Positions 8,911 through 18,353 of a stretch of DNA of 64,000 bases are shown here, one piece after another; the first letter of the stretch is position 1; each line of letters begins with the position of its first letter. A program made the position numbers and the translations under genes. Below the pieces are notes generated by a model. That model searched no databases, had not been told where the DNA came from, and saw only the letters and a program-made list of their open reading frames with translations. Source of the stretch: Rahnella aceris (GTDB lineage Bacteria; Pseudomonadota; Gammaproteobacteria; Enterobacterales; Enterobacteriaceae); contig NZ_JAADJV010000001.1 in assembly GCF_011684115.1 (NCBI RefSeq), positions 744,001-808,000 of the forward strand. The letters run 5' to 3'.

Positions 8911-9424
8911 TCAGTGCCTCCACTTTAGCGATAACGTCCACGAGCGGGTGCTGACGTGAACGGGCGCAGGCATGCGCAGGACCGTCGCAAATCAGGCAGC
9001 GGCGGCTGGCATTGTCCAGCGAACGGCGGCCAACAACACCCGCCTGCGGGCAGATCACATCGAAATCCCATAAACGCCCGAGGGCATGCGATTGTTCCAG
9101 TTCAACCGTGGCCGCTTTCACTTCCGGCGCAGGATGTGCCACGCACCAGAATGCTTCGGCGCCGGTCGGCAGCCAGAAAACCTGATGTTTCAGCACCGGC
9201 CAGCCGTGTTGCAGCAGCATAACTTCGGCACGTTGCAACGCCTCGCGCATCACCTGACGCCAGGCCACGGAGTCTTTCACCGGCCCCGGCGTCACCAGCG
9301 TGAGTGAAATCAGCGGTTGTGAGAATTGAGTCAGCCAGTCGGTTTGCCGTTTGGCACGCAGTTCCTTTGCTGCCAGCAAATCCTCCAGGCTGACGCCTGC
9401 ATCCGCAGGCGTCATGATGGTCAT
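8885..9424 (-). CDS. citX: Apo-citrate lyase phosphoribosyl-dephospho-CoA transferase CitX
   Basis: A 179-residue protein that attaches the CitG product to the serine of the acyl carrier subunit CitD. The C-terminal motif NASRRCLICDGPAHACARSR matches the family's R-x-CLxC region. Its start codon shares one base with the citF stop (9424) and its end overlaps citG by 26 nt. Confidence 0.92.
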   Translation of the reverse strand: MTIMTPADAGVSLEDLLAAKELRAKRQTDWLTQFSQPLISLTLVTPGPVKDSVAWRQVMREALQRAEVMLLQHGWPVLKHQVFWLPTGAEAFWCVAHPAPEVKAATVELEQSHALGRLWDFDVICPQAGVVGRRSLDNASRRCLICDGPAHACARSRQHPLVDVIAKVEALIDGWHRTR

Positions 9425-10950
9425 TATGCGTCCTCTTTTACCTGATGAACCACGTCGATCACGCTGCCGTCGCGATAGCGGATAACGCCCACCACACGGT
9501 CAGTGAATTCAATCGGTTTCGGCTCGCCGGTCAGGGAAATCGCCCGCTGATACAACGCTTCGATATCCATGATTTTCATGCCAGCCTCTTCCAGCCGCTG
9601 ACGGATTTCAGGACGTGCCGGATTGACGGCGATGCCGTGGTCAGTCACCAGCACATCGATGCTTTCCCCCGGTGTGACGCGGGTGGTGACGCGACGTACG
9701 ACTGTCGGAATTCGGCTGCGCAGTAAAGGCGCGACGACAATGGTCAGATTGGCCGCACTGGCGACATCGCAATGACCGCCGGACGCGCCACGCATAACGC
9801 CGTCGGAACCCGTGATCACGTTAACGTTAAAGCCGGTGTCAATTTCCAGCGCACTCAGAATGACAATATCCAGTTGATCGCAGCTCGCGGCTTTGGCTCC
9901 CGGATTGGCATAAACGTTGGTAGAAATCTCGATATGCTGCGGGTTACGGCTAAGTGACGCCGCAGCCTGACCGTCGAAACATTGCGTATCCAGCAACGTT
10001 TCAATCAGGCCTTTTTCATGTAAATCCACCAGACTGCCGGTGATGCCCCCGAGGGCAAAACGGGCGGTGATCTGGTTGCGTTCCATTTTCTCTTCCATGA
10101 AACGGGTGCAGGCCGTAGCCGCTGCGCCGGAACCGGTTTGCATTGAAAAGCCCGGCTTGAAATAGCCGGAGTATTCGATGACTTCAGCCGCCGTGCGGGC
10201 GATCATCAGTTCGCGCGGATTACTGGTCACCCGCGCTGCGCCGACGCTGATTTTTGCCGGATCGCCGACCTGATCGACTTTAACGATGTAATCCACCTGA
10301 TCCTGCACCAGGCTGGCGGGCATATTAGGGAAGGGCACCAGTTCTTCGGTCAGCAGCACCACGGTTCTGGCGAACTGTGCATCCACCATCGCGTAGCCCA
10401 GCGAACCGCAGCAGGATTTACCGTGCGTGCCGTTGGCATTGCCGAATTCATCGCTGCATGGCACGCCGAGAAACGCGACATCAATCTTCAGCTCGCCGTC
10501 CTGCAATAATTTAACCCGACCGCCGTGTGAGTGGATTTGTACCGGTTCTTCCATCAGCCCGTGAGAAATGGCATCGGCCAGTTTGCCACGCATCCCGGAG
10601 GTATAAATACGGGTGATGACGCCGTTGCGGATAGGTTCGATCAGCGCATCGTTGCAGGTCATCAGCGAACTGGACGCCAGCGTGAGGTTTTTAAAACCGA
10701 GCTTCGCCAGTGTGGCGACGACGTTATTAATGACCTGATCACCTTCACGGAAAGCATGGTGGAAGGAAATGGTCATGCCGTCTTTCAGGCCGCTGCGGGC
10801 GATCGCCTGTTCCAGTGAATCGCAAAGTTTACGGTGCAGGCGGGCATCGGGATCGGAAAGATACGGCGTATTGCGGTGCGCGCCGTCAAAGGCAGTCAGA
10901 TGCCTGAGCTGCGGATAAAGACTGTGCAAAGTTTCAGTTAAATGACTCAT
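9424..10950 (-). CDS. citF: Citrate lyase alpha subunit (citrate:acetyl-ACP transferase)
   Basis: A 508-residue subunit that swaps the acetyl group on the carrier protein for citrate. The glycine-rich runs GSGAAATACTRF and GASGGHCDVASAANL and the late segment VTDHGIAVNP are family signatures. The frame is open from a TTG at 10971, but ATG 10950 is chosen because AGGA lies about 10 nt before it and the protein then begins MSHLTETL. It lies 30 nt after citE. Confidence 0.94.
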   Translation of the reverse strand: MSHLTETLHSLYPQLRHLTAFDGAHRNTPYLSDPDARLHRKLCDSLEQAIARSGLKDGMTISFHHAFREGDQVINNVVATLAKLGFKNLTLASSSLMTCNDALIEPIRNGVITRIYTSGMRGKLADAISHGLMEEPVQIHSHGGRVKLLQDGELKIDVAFLGVPCSDEFGNANGTHGKSCCGSLGYAMVDAQFARTVVLLTEELVPFPNMPASLVQDQVDYIVKVDQVGDPAKISVGAARVTSNPRELMIARTAAEVIEYSGYFKPGFSMQTGSGAAATACTRFMEEKMERNQITARFALGGITGSLVDLHEKGLIETLLDTQCFDGQAAASLSRNPQHIEISTNVYANPGAKAASCDQLDIVILSALEIDTGFNVNVITGSDGVMRGASGGHCDVASAANLTIVVAPLLRSRIPTVVRRVTTRVTPGESIDVLVTDHGIAVNPARPEIRQRLEEAGMKIMDIEALYQRAISLTGEPKPIEFTDRVVGVIRYRDGSVIDVVHQVKEDA

Positions 10951-10980
10951 TATCTTGATATTCCTGTGCAAAATTGAGGG

Positions 10981-11856
10981 CTAGCGACGGATGCCGGATG
11001 CACTGGCGCGTTCCAGTACCACCTGCGCATGGTTAATGATCGGGCCATCGATCATCTTGCCGTTGAGCGAAATTACGCCCAGACCCTTGCGCTCGCCTTC
11101 CTCTGCGGCGGCAATCACGCGGTGCGCATAGTCGACATCTTCCTGCGTCGGTGCGTAAGCGTTATGCAGCAGCTCAATCTGTCGCGGGTTGATCAGGGAT
11201 TTGCCGTTAAAGCCCATCTTGCGGATCAGTTCCACTTCACGCAGGAAACCGGCCTCATCGTTGATGTCGGAATACACCACATCGAAGGCGTCAATTCCGG
11301 CGGCGCGTGCCGCGTGCAGCACGGCGCAACGGGCATAAAACAGTTCGGTACCGTCGCCGCGCTCGGTTTGCATGTCCATCACATAATCGAAAGCCGCCAG
11401 CGCGATGCCGATAAGACGCGGCGAGCAGCGGGCGATCGCCACGGCGTTAATCACACCAATGGCCGATTCGATGGCCGCCATAATTTTGGTGGAGCCAACT
11501 TCGCGACCGCAGTCTTTCTCGATGCGTTCGATATGCGCTTCCAGCTCAAAAATATCTTCCGGCGTATCGGTTTTGGGTAAGCGCACCACATCCACGCCCG
11601 CCCGCACCACGGCCTCGAGATCTTTAAGGCCAAAGGGGGTGCTGAGCTGATTGATGCGCACCACGGTTTCAATATCGCGATACATCGGGTGTTGCAGGGC
11701 ATGAAATACCAGAATGCGCGCGGTATCTTTTTCGCGCAGCGAAACGGCATCTTCCAGATCAAACATGATGGAGTCAGGGCGATAGATAAATGCCGTGGAT
11801 AACATGGCGGCGCTGGACCCCGGCAGGAACAGCATACTGCGGCGGAGTTTTTTCAT
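10981..11856 (-). CDS. citE: Citrate lyase beta subunit (citryl-ACP lyase)
   Basis: A 291-residue subunit that cleaves citryl-ACP into acetyl-ACP and oxaloacetate. The N-terminal [10 protein letters not shown] and [13 protein letters not shown], and the segment [11 protein letters not shown], are hallmarks of the HpcH/CitE TIM-barrel family. The start overlaps the citD stop by 4 nt. Confidence 0.94.
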   Translation of the reverse strand: MKKLRRSMLFLPGSSAAMLSTAFIYRPDSIMFDLEDAVSLREKDTARILVFHALQHPMYRDIETVVRINQLSTPFGLKDLEAVVRAGVDVVRLPKTDTPEDIFELEAHIERIEKDCGREVGSTKIMAAIESAIGVINAVAIARCSPRLIGIALAAFDYVMDMQTERGDGTELFYARCAVLHAARAAGIDAFDVVYSDINDEAGFLREVELIRKMGFNGKSLINPRQIELLHNAYAPTQEDVDYAHRVIAAAEEGERKGLGVISLNGKMIDGPIINHAQVVLERASASGIRR

Positions 11857-12146
11857 CGTAATGTCTCCCAGTTAATCTCTTCAGCCTGTGCCGCACGCAG
11901 TACTGCACTTTGTACCCGGGCGCGGATCACACAATCCAGCGCACCTTTGTCTTCGATAATCACCAAACCCGCGATGACGCCGAGTGCACTCAGCGTGTCA
12001 TTCACTACACTGCGGATCTGGTCGCCAAATTGTTTGGCGACCTCGCTGCTGATCACCACATTCAGCTCACTGGCCGGGGCGATTTTTACCAGTAAATCGC
12101 TGGATTCAACCGTGCCTGCCAGCGCCTCCTTCACAATTTTCATCAA
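11853..12146 (-). CDS. citD: Citrate lyase acyl carrier (gamma) subunit
   Basis: A 97-residue acyl carrier protein. The prosthetic-group serine lies in [13 protein letters not shown] near the N-terminus, as in Klebsiella CitD. It overlaps citE by 4 nt, giving the usual citD-citE-citF coupling that keeps subunit ratios even. Two consecutive start codons (MM) are present; the first is taken. Confidence 0.92.
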   Translation of the reverse strand: MMKIVKEALAGTVESSDLLVKIAPASELNVVISSEVAKQFGDQIRSVVNDTLSALGVIAGLVIIEDKGALDCVIRARVQSAVLRAAQAEEINWETLR

Positions 12147-12158
12147 TATTTCCTGCTG

Positions 12159-13253
12159 TTAACAAAGTGAGGGTGAAATAATAAGAACATCGTCATGCGC
12201 CGGTTCTGCGGGCGCAGTGGCGGAATAGTGTTGTTCAAGGTGTACATAAGTGCTGAGCGGAACAATGTCCCGGATGCGCGGTAACTGATGCGCCCGGAGC
12301 AGCGCACGCACTTCTGAGGCCGAAATGGCCCGGCCGCTGGCGTGACGTTTGCGCGGCAACTCAATCACCTTCAGCGGTGGCGACGTCAGGCGTGCGGGCG
12401 CTTCCAGCCAGTCATGCATGTCGCAGTTGTACTGATGGGTCACCGGACAGAAAGGCTCACTGCCGACAAAACGGTGGGTAATGCCTAACGCCGGTGCGAT
12501 GTACTGACGAAAAATCAGCAAATCCATCACGCTCCACGCCTGATTCACCAGCCCGGCGTCCTTGAGAAAATAGCCGGGAAAAGTTGCGCGGGAGATCAGG
12601 TATTCAGAACCGGCATGCACCGTCACGTTGGGCAGGTCCGCGACACCCAGACGGACCATTTCAAGACGTTCTTTAAACGGGAAATACGACACATCTTCGC
12701 TCACCACAAACACATGCAACCAGTCGCAGGTTGCCGCTGCCTGTTCTGCCAGAAAGCGATGCCCGAGGGTGAACGGGTTGGCATTCATTACCACGGCACC
12801 GATGCGCTGGCCGCTGTGATGATGGCGTTGCAACCCGCGGCAATAATGGCTGATGCCCACCGGCGTGTTTTCCATCAGCACGGCAACGTCATCCCATTGC
12901 ACCAGCGGGTAAAATCCGCAGCCGCGAAAGCGCTGCAGATTCGATGGCCGCGTATAGAGAAATAAATGGAATTTGCCGCCGGACACCGCCAGATTTTCCA
13001 CTTCACCCAGCAATCTGGCGCTGAGATTTTCCCCGCGCCAGTCGGCGGCCACGGCGACGCATTTGATAGTGTTGCTGACCAGACCGGCACAGCCGACCAG
13101 CCGGCGGCCGGAGCAGGCCACCACGAACTGCTCAATGTCGTCATCCATGCCTAACTGGCTTTGCTGCAACAGGGTGCGGATATCCTCCAGCATGCCTTCC
13201 GGCGGCTGGCTGACACTGATGACATGAAAGTCCGGTTGGTCACGGCTGAACAT
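12159..13253 (-). CDS. citC: [Citrate (pro-3S)-lyase] ligase
   Basis: A 364-residue ligase that acetylates and so activates citrate lyase with ATP. An N-terminal GNAT-like domain (to about residue 120) precedes a nucleotidyltransferase domain with the ATP motif NANPFTLGHRF. The frame is open to 13283, but ATG 13253 has AGGA 7 nt upstream. It ends 12 nt before citD. Confidence 0.92.
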   Translation of the reverse strand: MFSRDQPDFHVISVSQPPEGMLEDIRTLLQQSQLGMDDDIEQFVVACSGRRLVGCAGLVSNTIKCVAVAADWRGENLSARLLGEVENLAVSGGKFHLFLYTRPSNLQRFRGCGFYPLVQWDDVAVLMENTPVGISHYCRGLQRHHHSGQRIGAVVMNANPFTLGHRFLAEQAAATCDWLHVFVVSEDVSYFPFKERLEMVRLGVADLPNVTVHAGSEYLISRATFPGYFLKDAGLVNQAWSVMDLLIFRQYIAPALGITHRFVGSEPFCPVTHQYNCDMHDWLEAPARLTSPPLKVIELPRKRHASGRAISASEVRALLRAHQLPRIRDIVPLSTYVHLEQHYSATAPAEPAHDDVLIISPSLC

Positions 13254-13339
13254 AATGCGTTCCTGATGTCGGCTGTAAGTCAAAGCGATGTTTAAAACGC
13301 CGGGCTGAATGCCCGGCCAGTTCGGTCAGTGTTAACCGG

Positions 13340-14227
13340 TTAGTGGGCTGCCTGGGCATGACTCACCTGACGGCTGGCGGCAACCTTCGTGTCTGCTGCG
13401 ACAATCATATTGCTGAGATGACCAATCTTTTCGATTTCTACTTCGATACGGTCGCCGGGTTTCATAAACAGCGGCGGTACGCGCTTTTTACCCACGCCGC
13501 CCGGTGAGCCGGTAATGATCACGTCACCGGCACTCAGCGAGGTAAAGGTGCTGATGTACTCAATCAGTTCGGCGACTTTGTGGATCATGCTGCGGGTGTT
13601 GTCGTCCTGCACCATGTGGCCGTTCAGCCAGGTGCGGATCGCCAGGGTGTGCGGGTCGGGGATTTCATCGGCGGTGGTCATCCACGGTCCGAACGCACCG
13701 GTTTGCGGCCAGTTTTTACCGGCGGTAAACCAGGTGTGCTGCCAGTCACGGGCGGAGCCGTCCATATAACAGCTATATCCTGCGACATGAGTAAGTGCAT
13801 CTTCGCGGGAGATATTTTCCCCCGCAGAACCGATAATCACCGCCAGTTCACCTTCGTAATCGAACTCGACAGAAAGGCTCGGTTTGATAACGGGAGAGGC
13901 ATGGCCGGTTTGGGAATCGGCGAAGCGGACGAACAGCGTCGGGGCCGGATTATGCTGATCAAACTCTTTACGCTTTTCGGCGTAATTCATGCCGACACAG
14001 AGAATTTTTTCCGGATTCTGGATCACCGGCAGAAAAGTCAGGTCGTCGAAATCCACATCAGCGGGCAGGGCAGCCAGCGCCTGGGCCTGTGCCAGTGCAT
14101 TGCCTGCCAGCAGGGCTTTGAGGTCGGGATAACGTTGCCCGAGATGACGGCCGAGGTCGATCATGCCGCGCTCTGTCGCGATGCCGTAGGACTTGCGTCC
14201 CTGATAGAGATAACTTGCCAGTTTCAT
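13340..14227 (-). CDS. Fumarylacetoacetate hydrolase (FAH) family protein in the citrate operon
   Basis: A 295-residue FAH-superfamily protein. The metal-binding residues E125, E127 (DYEGEL) and D156 (CYMDGSARDW) are present, and the end SPGGVGKKRVPPLFMKPGD fits the family. It lies between citS and citC on the same strand, so it is part of the citrate operon. Some family members (FAHD1) decarboxylate oxaloacetate, the product of citrate lyase. However, the FAHD1 dyad in NYADHxxE reads NYAEKRKE here, keeping Glu but replacing His with Lys. Function is therefore open; hydrolase or decarboxylase activity on a citrate-derived oxoacid is a hypothesis. Confidence 0.85.
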   Translation of the reverse strand: MKLASYLYQGRKSYGIATERGMIDLGRHLGQRYPDLKALLAGNALAQAQALAALPADVDFDDLTFLPVIQNPEKILCVGMNYAEKRKEFDQHNPAPTLFVRFADSQTGHASPVIKPSLSVEFDYEGELAVIIGSAGENISREDALTHVAGYSCYMDGSARDWQHTWFTAGKNWPQTGAFGPWMTTADEIPDPHTLAIRTWLNGHMVQDDNTRSMIHKVAELIEYISTFTSLSAGDVIITGSPGGVGKKRVPPLFMKPGDRIEVEIEKIGHLSNMIVAADTKVAASRQVSHAQAAH

Positions 14228-14263
14228 AAAAATGTCCTGAATTAAAAAAGGGTTAGCCCGGCG

Positions 14264-15628
14264 TCAGACAAGGAAGTTGCCAAGCACCAGCAGGGAGACT
14301 GAAACATTGATGGCGCCGCCAATGCGCGTGGCAATTTGGGCAAACGGCATCAGTTGCATGCGGTTACCCGCTGTCAGAATGGCGACGTCACCGGTACCGC
14401 CCTGACCGCTCTGGCAGCACGAAACAATGGCCACATCAATCGGGTGCATGCCAATTTTCTTGCCGACGAAGAAGCCGGTGGCGACCAGCGCCGCAACGGT
14501 GCTGACAATGACCAGGAGATTAGAAATGGTGAATGCGGCGACCAGTTCATTCCACGGTGTGATGGCCACGCCGACGGCGAACAAAATCGGGTAGGTGACG
14601 GAAGTCTGGAAGAATTTGTACACCACCTGAGAGCCTTCCAGCAGGCGGGGTGAAACGCCGTGCGCCAGTTTCAGGCCAACGGCCGCAAACAGCATGCCGA
14701 CCGGTGCAGGAAGACCAATCAGTTTGTGTAACAGCATGCCCACCATATACAGCAGAACGGCCAGCAGGGCGCCTGCCGCGATGGTGGTGACATCCGTTTT
14801 ACCACCGGTGCCGCTCAGCTTGCTGCTGTCAGCGGTGGCATTTTTGGAGGACGGCATCAGCTGGCCTTCGCCGGTCAGATGCGGATAGCGTTTACCCAAC
14901 TGGTTGAGCGAGCCGGAAATGACGATAGCGGTCAGACCCCCCAGCATCACGATAGGCAGAATGCGACCCAGCGCTACGCCCTGATCCATATGCAGGATGG
15001 CTGCATAACCGATGGAAAGTGGAATCGCTCCTTCACCGACGCCACCGGCCATAATCGGCAGGATCAGGAAGAAGAAAATCTGGAAAGGTTCCATGCCCAG
15101 CGACAGACCCACGCCCATCCCGACCAGCATGCCGACCACTTCGCCACACAGCATCGGGAAGAAAATACGCATGAAACCCTGGATCAGCACTTTGCGATCC
15201 ATGCTCATGATGCTGCCCACGATGATGCAACAAATGTAGAGATACAGAATGTTGGTGCTTTTATAGAACTTGGTGGTGGATTCCACCACGACATCCGGCA
15301 GCAGGCCGTAATAGACCAGCGCGGAAGGAATGAACGTGGCGCAAATCGCTGCCGCGCCCATCTTGCCGATGAAAGGAAGACGTTTGCCGAATTCGCCGCA
15401 GGCGAATCCAAAGAACGCCAGCGTGGCGACCATGACCACGATGTCGCTCGGCAGTTTGCCGTCGAGACAATCTATTGCGATAAGCAACCCCGCCATGGCA
15501 AACAGCGGCAACGGAATAATGCCGATTTTCCAGGTGTCGAGAATGTGCCACCATTTTTCTTTTAATGAGAGCTGTTTTGCGGAAGAAACTCCCGCGGGAA
15601 CAGAATAAGTGTCGTCGGTTGTACTCAT
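14264..15628 (-). CDS. citS: Citrate transporter of the 2-hydroxycarboxylate family (CitS type)
   Basis: A 454-residue inner-membrane carrier with about eleven hydrophobic segments. The two re-entrant-loop motifs are visible: AGGVGEGAIPLSIGYA in the first half and CQSGQGGTGDVAILTAGNRM in the second. In Klebsiella CitS imports citrate with sodium. It is the first gene of the minus-strand citrate operon and is divergent from citA across 371 bp. Confidence 0.9.
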   Translation of the reverse strand: MSTTDDTYSVPAGVSSAKQLSLKEKWWHILDTWKIGIIPLPLFAMAGLLIAIDCLDGKLPSDIVVMVATLAFFGFACGEFGKRLPFIGKMGAAAICATFIPSALVYYGLLPDVVVESTTKFYKSTNILYLYICCIIVGSIMSMDRKVLIQGFMRIFFPMLCGEVVGMLVGMGVGLSLGMEPFQIFFFLILPIMAGGVGEGAIPLSIGYAAILHMDQGVALGRILPIVMLGGLTAIVISGSLNQLGKRYPHLTGEGQLMPSSKNATADSSKLSGTGGKTDVTTIAAGALLAVLLYMVGMLLHKLIGLPAPVGMLFAAVGLKLAHGVSPRLLEGSQVVYKFFQTSVTYPILFAVGVAITPWNELVAAFTISNLLVIVSTVAALVATGFFVGKKIGMHPIDVAIVSCCQSGQGGTGDVAILTAGNRMQLMPFAQIATRIGGAINVSVSLLVLGNFLV

Positions 15629-15999
15629 GATGAATCCCCTGTGTCAATTTGTGCAGGGAGTGTAAGAGAAATAATAACCGGTAATATGTGAAGTGCCGCA
15701 AATTAGACAGGGTGTTTTAAAGGAGCGAAAGGTTTTTATGGTTTTAATTAATTTAAAAACGCGTGATGCGTTTATTTTCTCGTGGTTTTTATGGTGTTAT
15801 TTGTAATTATAATATTACTGTTAATTTATCGTGAAATAGCTGTTGTGAATTATGTGTTGTGCCGTCAGAGGCTTGCAGTGCCTGAAGGTGTTCTGCGGCA
15901 TGCCTCGCAACTTTGATCCTTCATTCTGACGGAAATACCGGAGAATGATAATCTTCACGTACTGTTTGTTAATATCACGGTCTGGCGATAGGTTCTCCG
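15629..15999. promoter_or_regulatory. Divergent citS/citA control region
   Basis: 371 bp without a gene. The middle (15740-15850) is very A/T rich and includes the palindrome TTTTAATTAATTTAAAA, as expected for a CitB-controlled promoter region. A G/C-rich dyad (GAGGC ... GCCTC) lies near 15870-15907. No clear FNR or CRP consensus was found by eye. The citA start has only a weak ribosome site (AGG about 8 nt before ATG). Confidence 0.55.
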
Positions 16000-17667
16000 A
16001 TGCGGTTCCGTCCTTCTTTTCAGATAAAGCTTTTTGTTTATCTTGTTCTGTTATTTATGGCGCTTTTTTCGCTGACAGGTGTTTATTACTATCACGATAT
16101 AGAACGTCAGTTATATGAAGATATGGGTATTCGTGCAAAAGTTCAGGCAGAGGAAATTGCACTTATTCCCTCATTAATTACCGCAGTTGAAAATAAGGAC
16201 ATTTCAGCAATTAACAGTTTAATGAGGAATATTTCTGCTCACAGCGATGCCAGTTATATGGTGATCGGCGATGGTAAAGCGATACATCTGTTTCATTCGA
16301 TTTATGCTGACCGCGTCGGAAAAACGCTGGTCGGAGGGGACAACGAAGAAGTGCTGGCGGGTAAAAGCACCACCACCATCCGGCTGGGCGGGATCGGGCT
16401 GTCGCTGCGCAGTAAAGCACCGATCGTGAACGCGCAAGGCAAGGTGATGGGTATCGTTTCTGTCGGCTATCTCACCAGCCACATCAACAGTCTGACCGTT
16501 GAAAAAGCCATCCGCATTTTACTGGCGGCCGCCACCTTGCTGCTGGCGTTGTTTACCTTTTCATGGTTTTTTTCACGTTCGATTAAACGACAGATGTTTG
16601 CGCTGGAGCCCCGGGAAATCGGCCTGCTGGTGCGTCAGCAAAAGGCGCTGATGGAGTCGATTTACGAAGGGGTGATCGCCATTGATGCGCACTCCCGCGT
16701 GGCGGTCATCAACCAGGCGGCCAAAAAGCTGCTCAACCTTGACGTGCCGTCCCGTGAACTGCGTGGTCAGCCGCTCAGGCAGGTGATTGCGCCGGTCAGT
16801 TTCTTTGACCCGCAGGTCATGCTGGAAAAAGACATTCACGACGAAATCTGCCTGTTCAATAACCTGACCGTGATTGCCAGTCGGGTGCGGATCATGCTGG
16901 AAGACCAGCTTCAGGGCTGGGTGATCACTTTTCGGGATTGCAGCGATATCGACCGGCTCAGCATCCAGCTAAGTCAGGTGCAGCGCTATGCCGATAACCT
17001 GCGGGTGATGCGGCATGAACAGCTCAACTGGACGGCAACGCTCGCTGGCCTGCTGCATATGGGACGCTACGACGAGGCGATTCGTTATATCGAGGCCCAG
17101 TCTGAAAGTGCGCAGGAATTGCTGGATTTCGTTTCAGAGCGGTTCTGCTCGCCAAGGTTGTGCGGTTTATTACTCGGAAAATATGCCCGTGCCCGGGAAA
17201 AAGGTGTTGAGCTCACATTCGATCCTGCCTGTGAATTAACGTATCTGCCTGCTGCGCTCAGTGAAACTGAACTGATGTCGATCATCGGCAACCTGCTGGA
17301 TAACGCCATCGAAGCCACGTTACTGCGCGGCAGTGATGCCGGGCCGGTTGAAGTGTATGTCGTTTCCGGCACGGATGAGCTGGTGATTGAAGTCGCTGAC
17401 CACGGCATCGGGATTGCGCAGGAGCGGCGCGAACAGATTTTTGCGCTGGGGGTGACATCCAAAACGCAAGGCGATCACGGGCTGGGACTGCATCTGGTTG
17501 CCAGCTATGTCAGCCATGCGGGCGGAACCATTGAAGTGTCCGATAATCCGCCGAGCGGCGCTGTTTTCTCGGTCTTTATTCCGGTGTGCTGCCCTGAAGA
17601 AAAAGGTGGCTTTATGCCGGTAATCCCCGACCAGAAGAACTGGAAGAGAGCAAATGATGCAAGCTGA
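16000..17667 (+). CDS. citA: Citrate sensor histidine kinase CitA
   Basis: A 555-residue DcuS/CitA-family membrane kinase. Transmembrane segments at about 10-30 and 171-191 enclose a periplasmic PAS-type citrate sensor domain. A cytoplasmic PAS follows at about 215-315, then the H-box with H339 in VMRHEQLNW and the ATPase domain with N-box NLLDNAIEAT, G1 DHGIGI and G2 GDHGLGL. It overlaps citB by 14 nt. With CitB it should induce the divergent citrate operon when citrate is present. Confidence 0.92.
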   Translation: MRFRPSFQIKLFVYLVLLFMALFSLTGVYYYHDIERQLYEDMGIRAKVQAEEIALIPSLITAVENKDISAINSLMRNISAHSDASYMVIGDGKAIHLFHSIYADRVGKTLVGGDNEEVLAGKSTTTIRLGGIGLSLRSKAPIVNAQGKVMGIVSVGYLTSHINSLTVEKAIRILLAAATLLLALFTFSWFFSRSIKRQMFALEPREIGLLVRQQKALMESIYEGVIAIDAHSRVAVINQAAKKLLNLDVPSRELRGQPLRQVIAPVSFFDPQVMLEKDIHDEICLFNNLTVIASRVRIMLEDQLQGWVITFRDCSDIDRLSIQLSQVQRYADNLRVMRHEQLNWTATLAGLLHMGRYDEAIRYIEAQSESAQELLDFVSERFCSPRLCGLLLGKYARAREKGVELTFDPACELTYLPAALSETELMSIIGNLLDNAIEATLLRGSDAGPVEVYVVSGTDELVIEVADHGIGIAQERREQIFALGVTSKTQGDHGLGLHLVASYVSHAGGTIEVSDNPPSGAVFSVFIPVCCPEEKGGFMPVIPDQKNWKRANDAS

Positions 17668-18343
17668 AATGATTGACGTAATGATTGTTGAAGATGAAAA
17701 CCAGCTGGCACAACTGTATGCCGAACTGATTGATAATCACCGCTGGTTGCGACTGGTGGGTGTCGCATCCACGCTGCATGAAGCGAAAGTGCTTATCGAA
17801 GAAAAGCGGCCGCAACTGCTGTTGCTGGATAACTATTTGCCTGACGGTCAGGGGATTTCACTGATTGAGGATGACCTGCTGAAGAGAACACCCTGTTCGG
17901 TGATTTTTATCACCGCCGCCAGCGACATGAATACCTGCAGTCAGGCGATCCGCTGTGGTGCTTTTGATTACATCCTCAAACCGGTGTCGTGGAACAGGCT
18001 GCAACAATCGCTGGATCGCTTTATCCAGTTCAGCCAGACACAGCGGACCTGGAAAGTGGTGGATCAGCAAAACGTAGACAGCCTTTATCAGCTCCAGGCG
18101 AAGGATTTCACGCCGAAAGCGGGTAATAAAGGCATCGAGGAAAACACGCTGAATCTGGTGGAAGGCATCTTTATGCAGGATGCCGGACGCTGCTATTCAG
18201 TGGATGAAGTCGTCAGCGAAACGGGGTTGAGTAAAACCACTGCCCGCCGCTATCTCGAACACTGTGTGCAGAAAGGCGATTTGAAAGTCGACATGCTCTA
18301 CGGGAAAATCGGCCATCCCCGCCGGATGTACCGGCGGGCATAA
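17654..18343 (+). CDS. citB: Citrate response regulator CitB
   Basis: A 229-residue response regulator partner of CitA. The receiver domain has acidic residues in VEDE, the phosphorylation site D59 in LLLDNYLPDG, the conserved Thr in FITAASD and Lys in ILKPVSW. The C-terminal helix-turn-helix is in SVDEVVSETGLSKTTARRYL. The start lies within the end of citA, with GGAAGAGAG upstream. Confidence 0.93.
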   Translation: MMQAEMIDVMIVEDENQLAQLYAELIDNHRWLRLVGVASTLHEAKVLIEEKRPQLLLLDNYLPDGQGISLIEDDLLKRTPCSVIFITAASDMNTCSQAIRCGAFDYILKPVSWNRLQQSLDRFIQFSQTQRTWKVVDQQNVDSLYQLQAKDFTPKAGNKGIEENTLNLVEGIFMQDAGRCYSVDEVVSETGLSKTTARRYLEHCVQKGDLKVDMLYGKIGHPRRMYRRA

Positions 18344-18353
18344 CCGCAGTAAG

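Noticed and set aside
14879..15565. A 228-codon plus-strand frame opposite citS
   Set aside because: Composition is rich in His, Asp and Gln, typical of antisense to a membrane protein gene; no start signal or motif.
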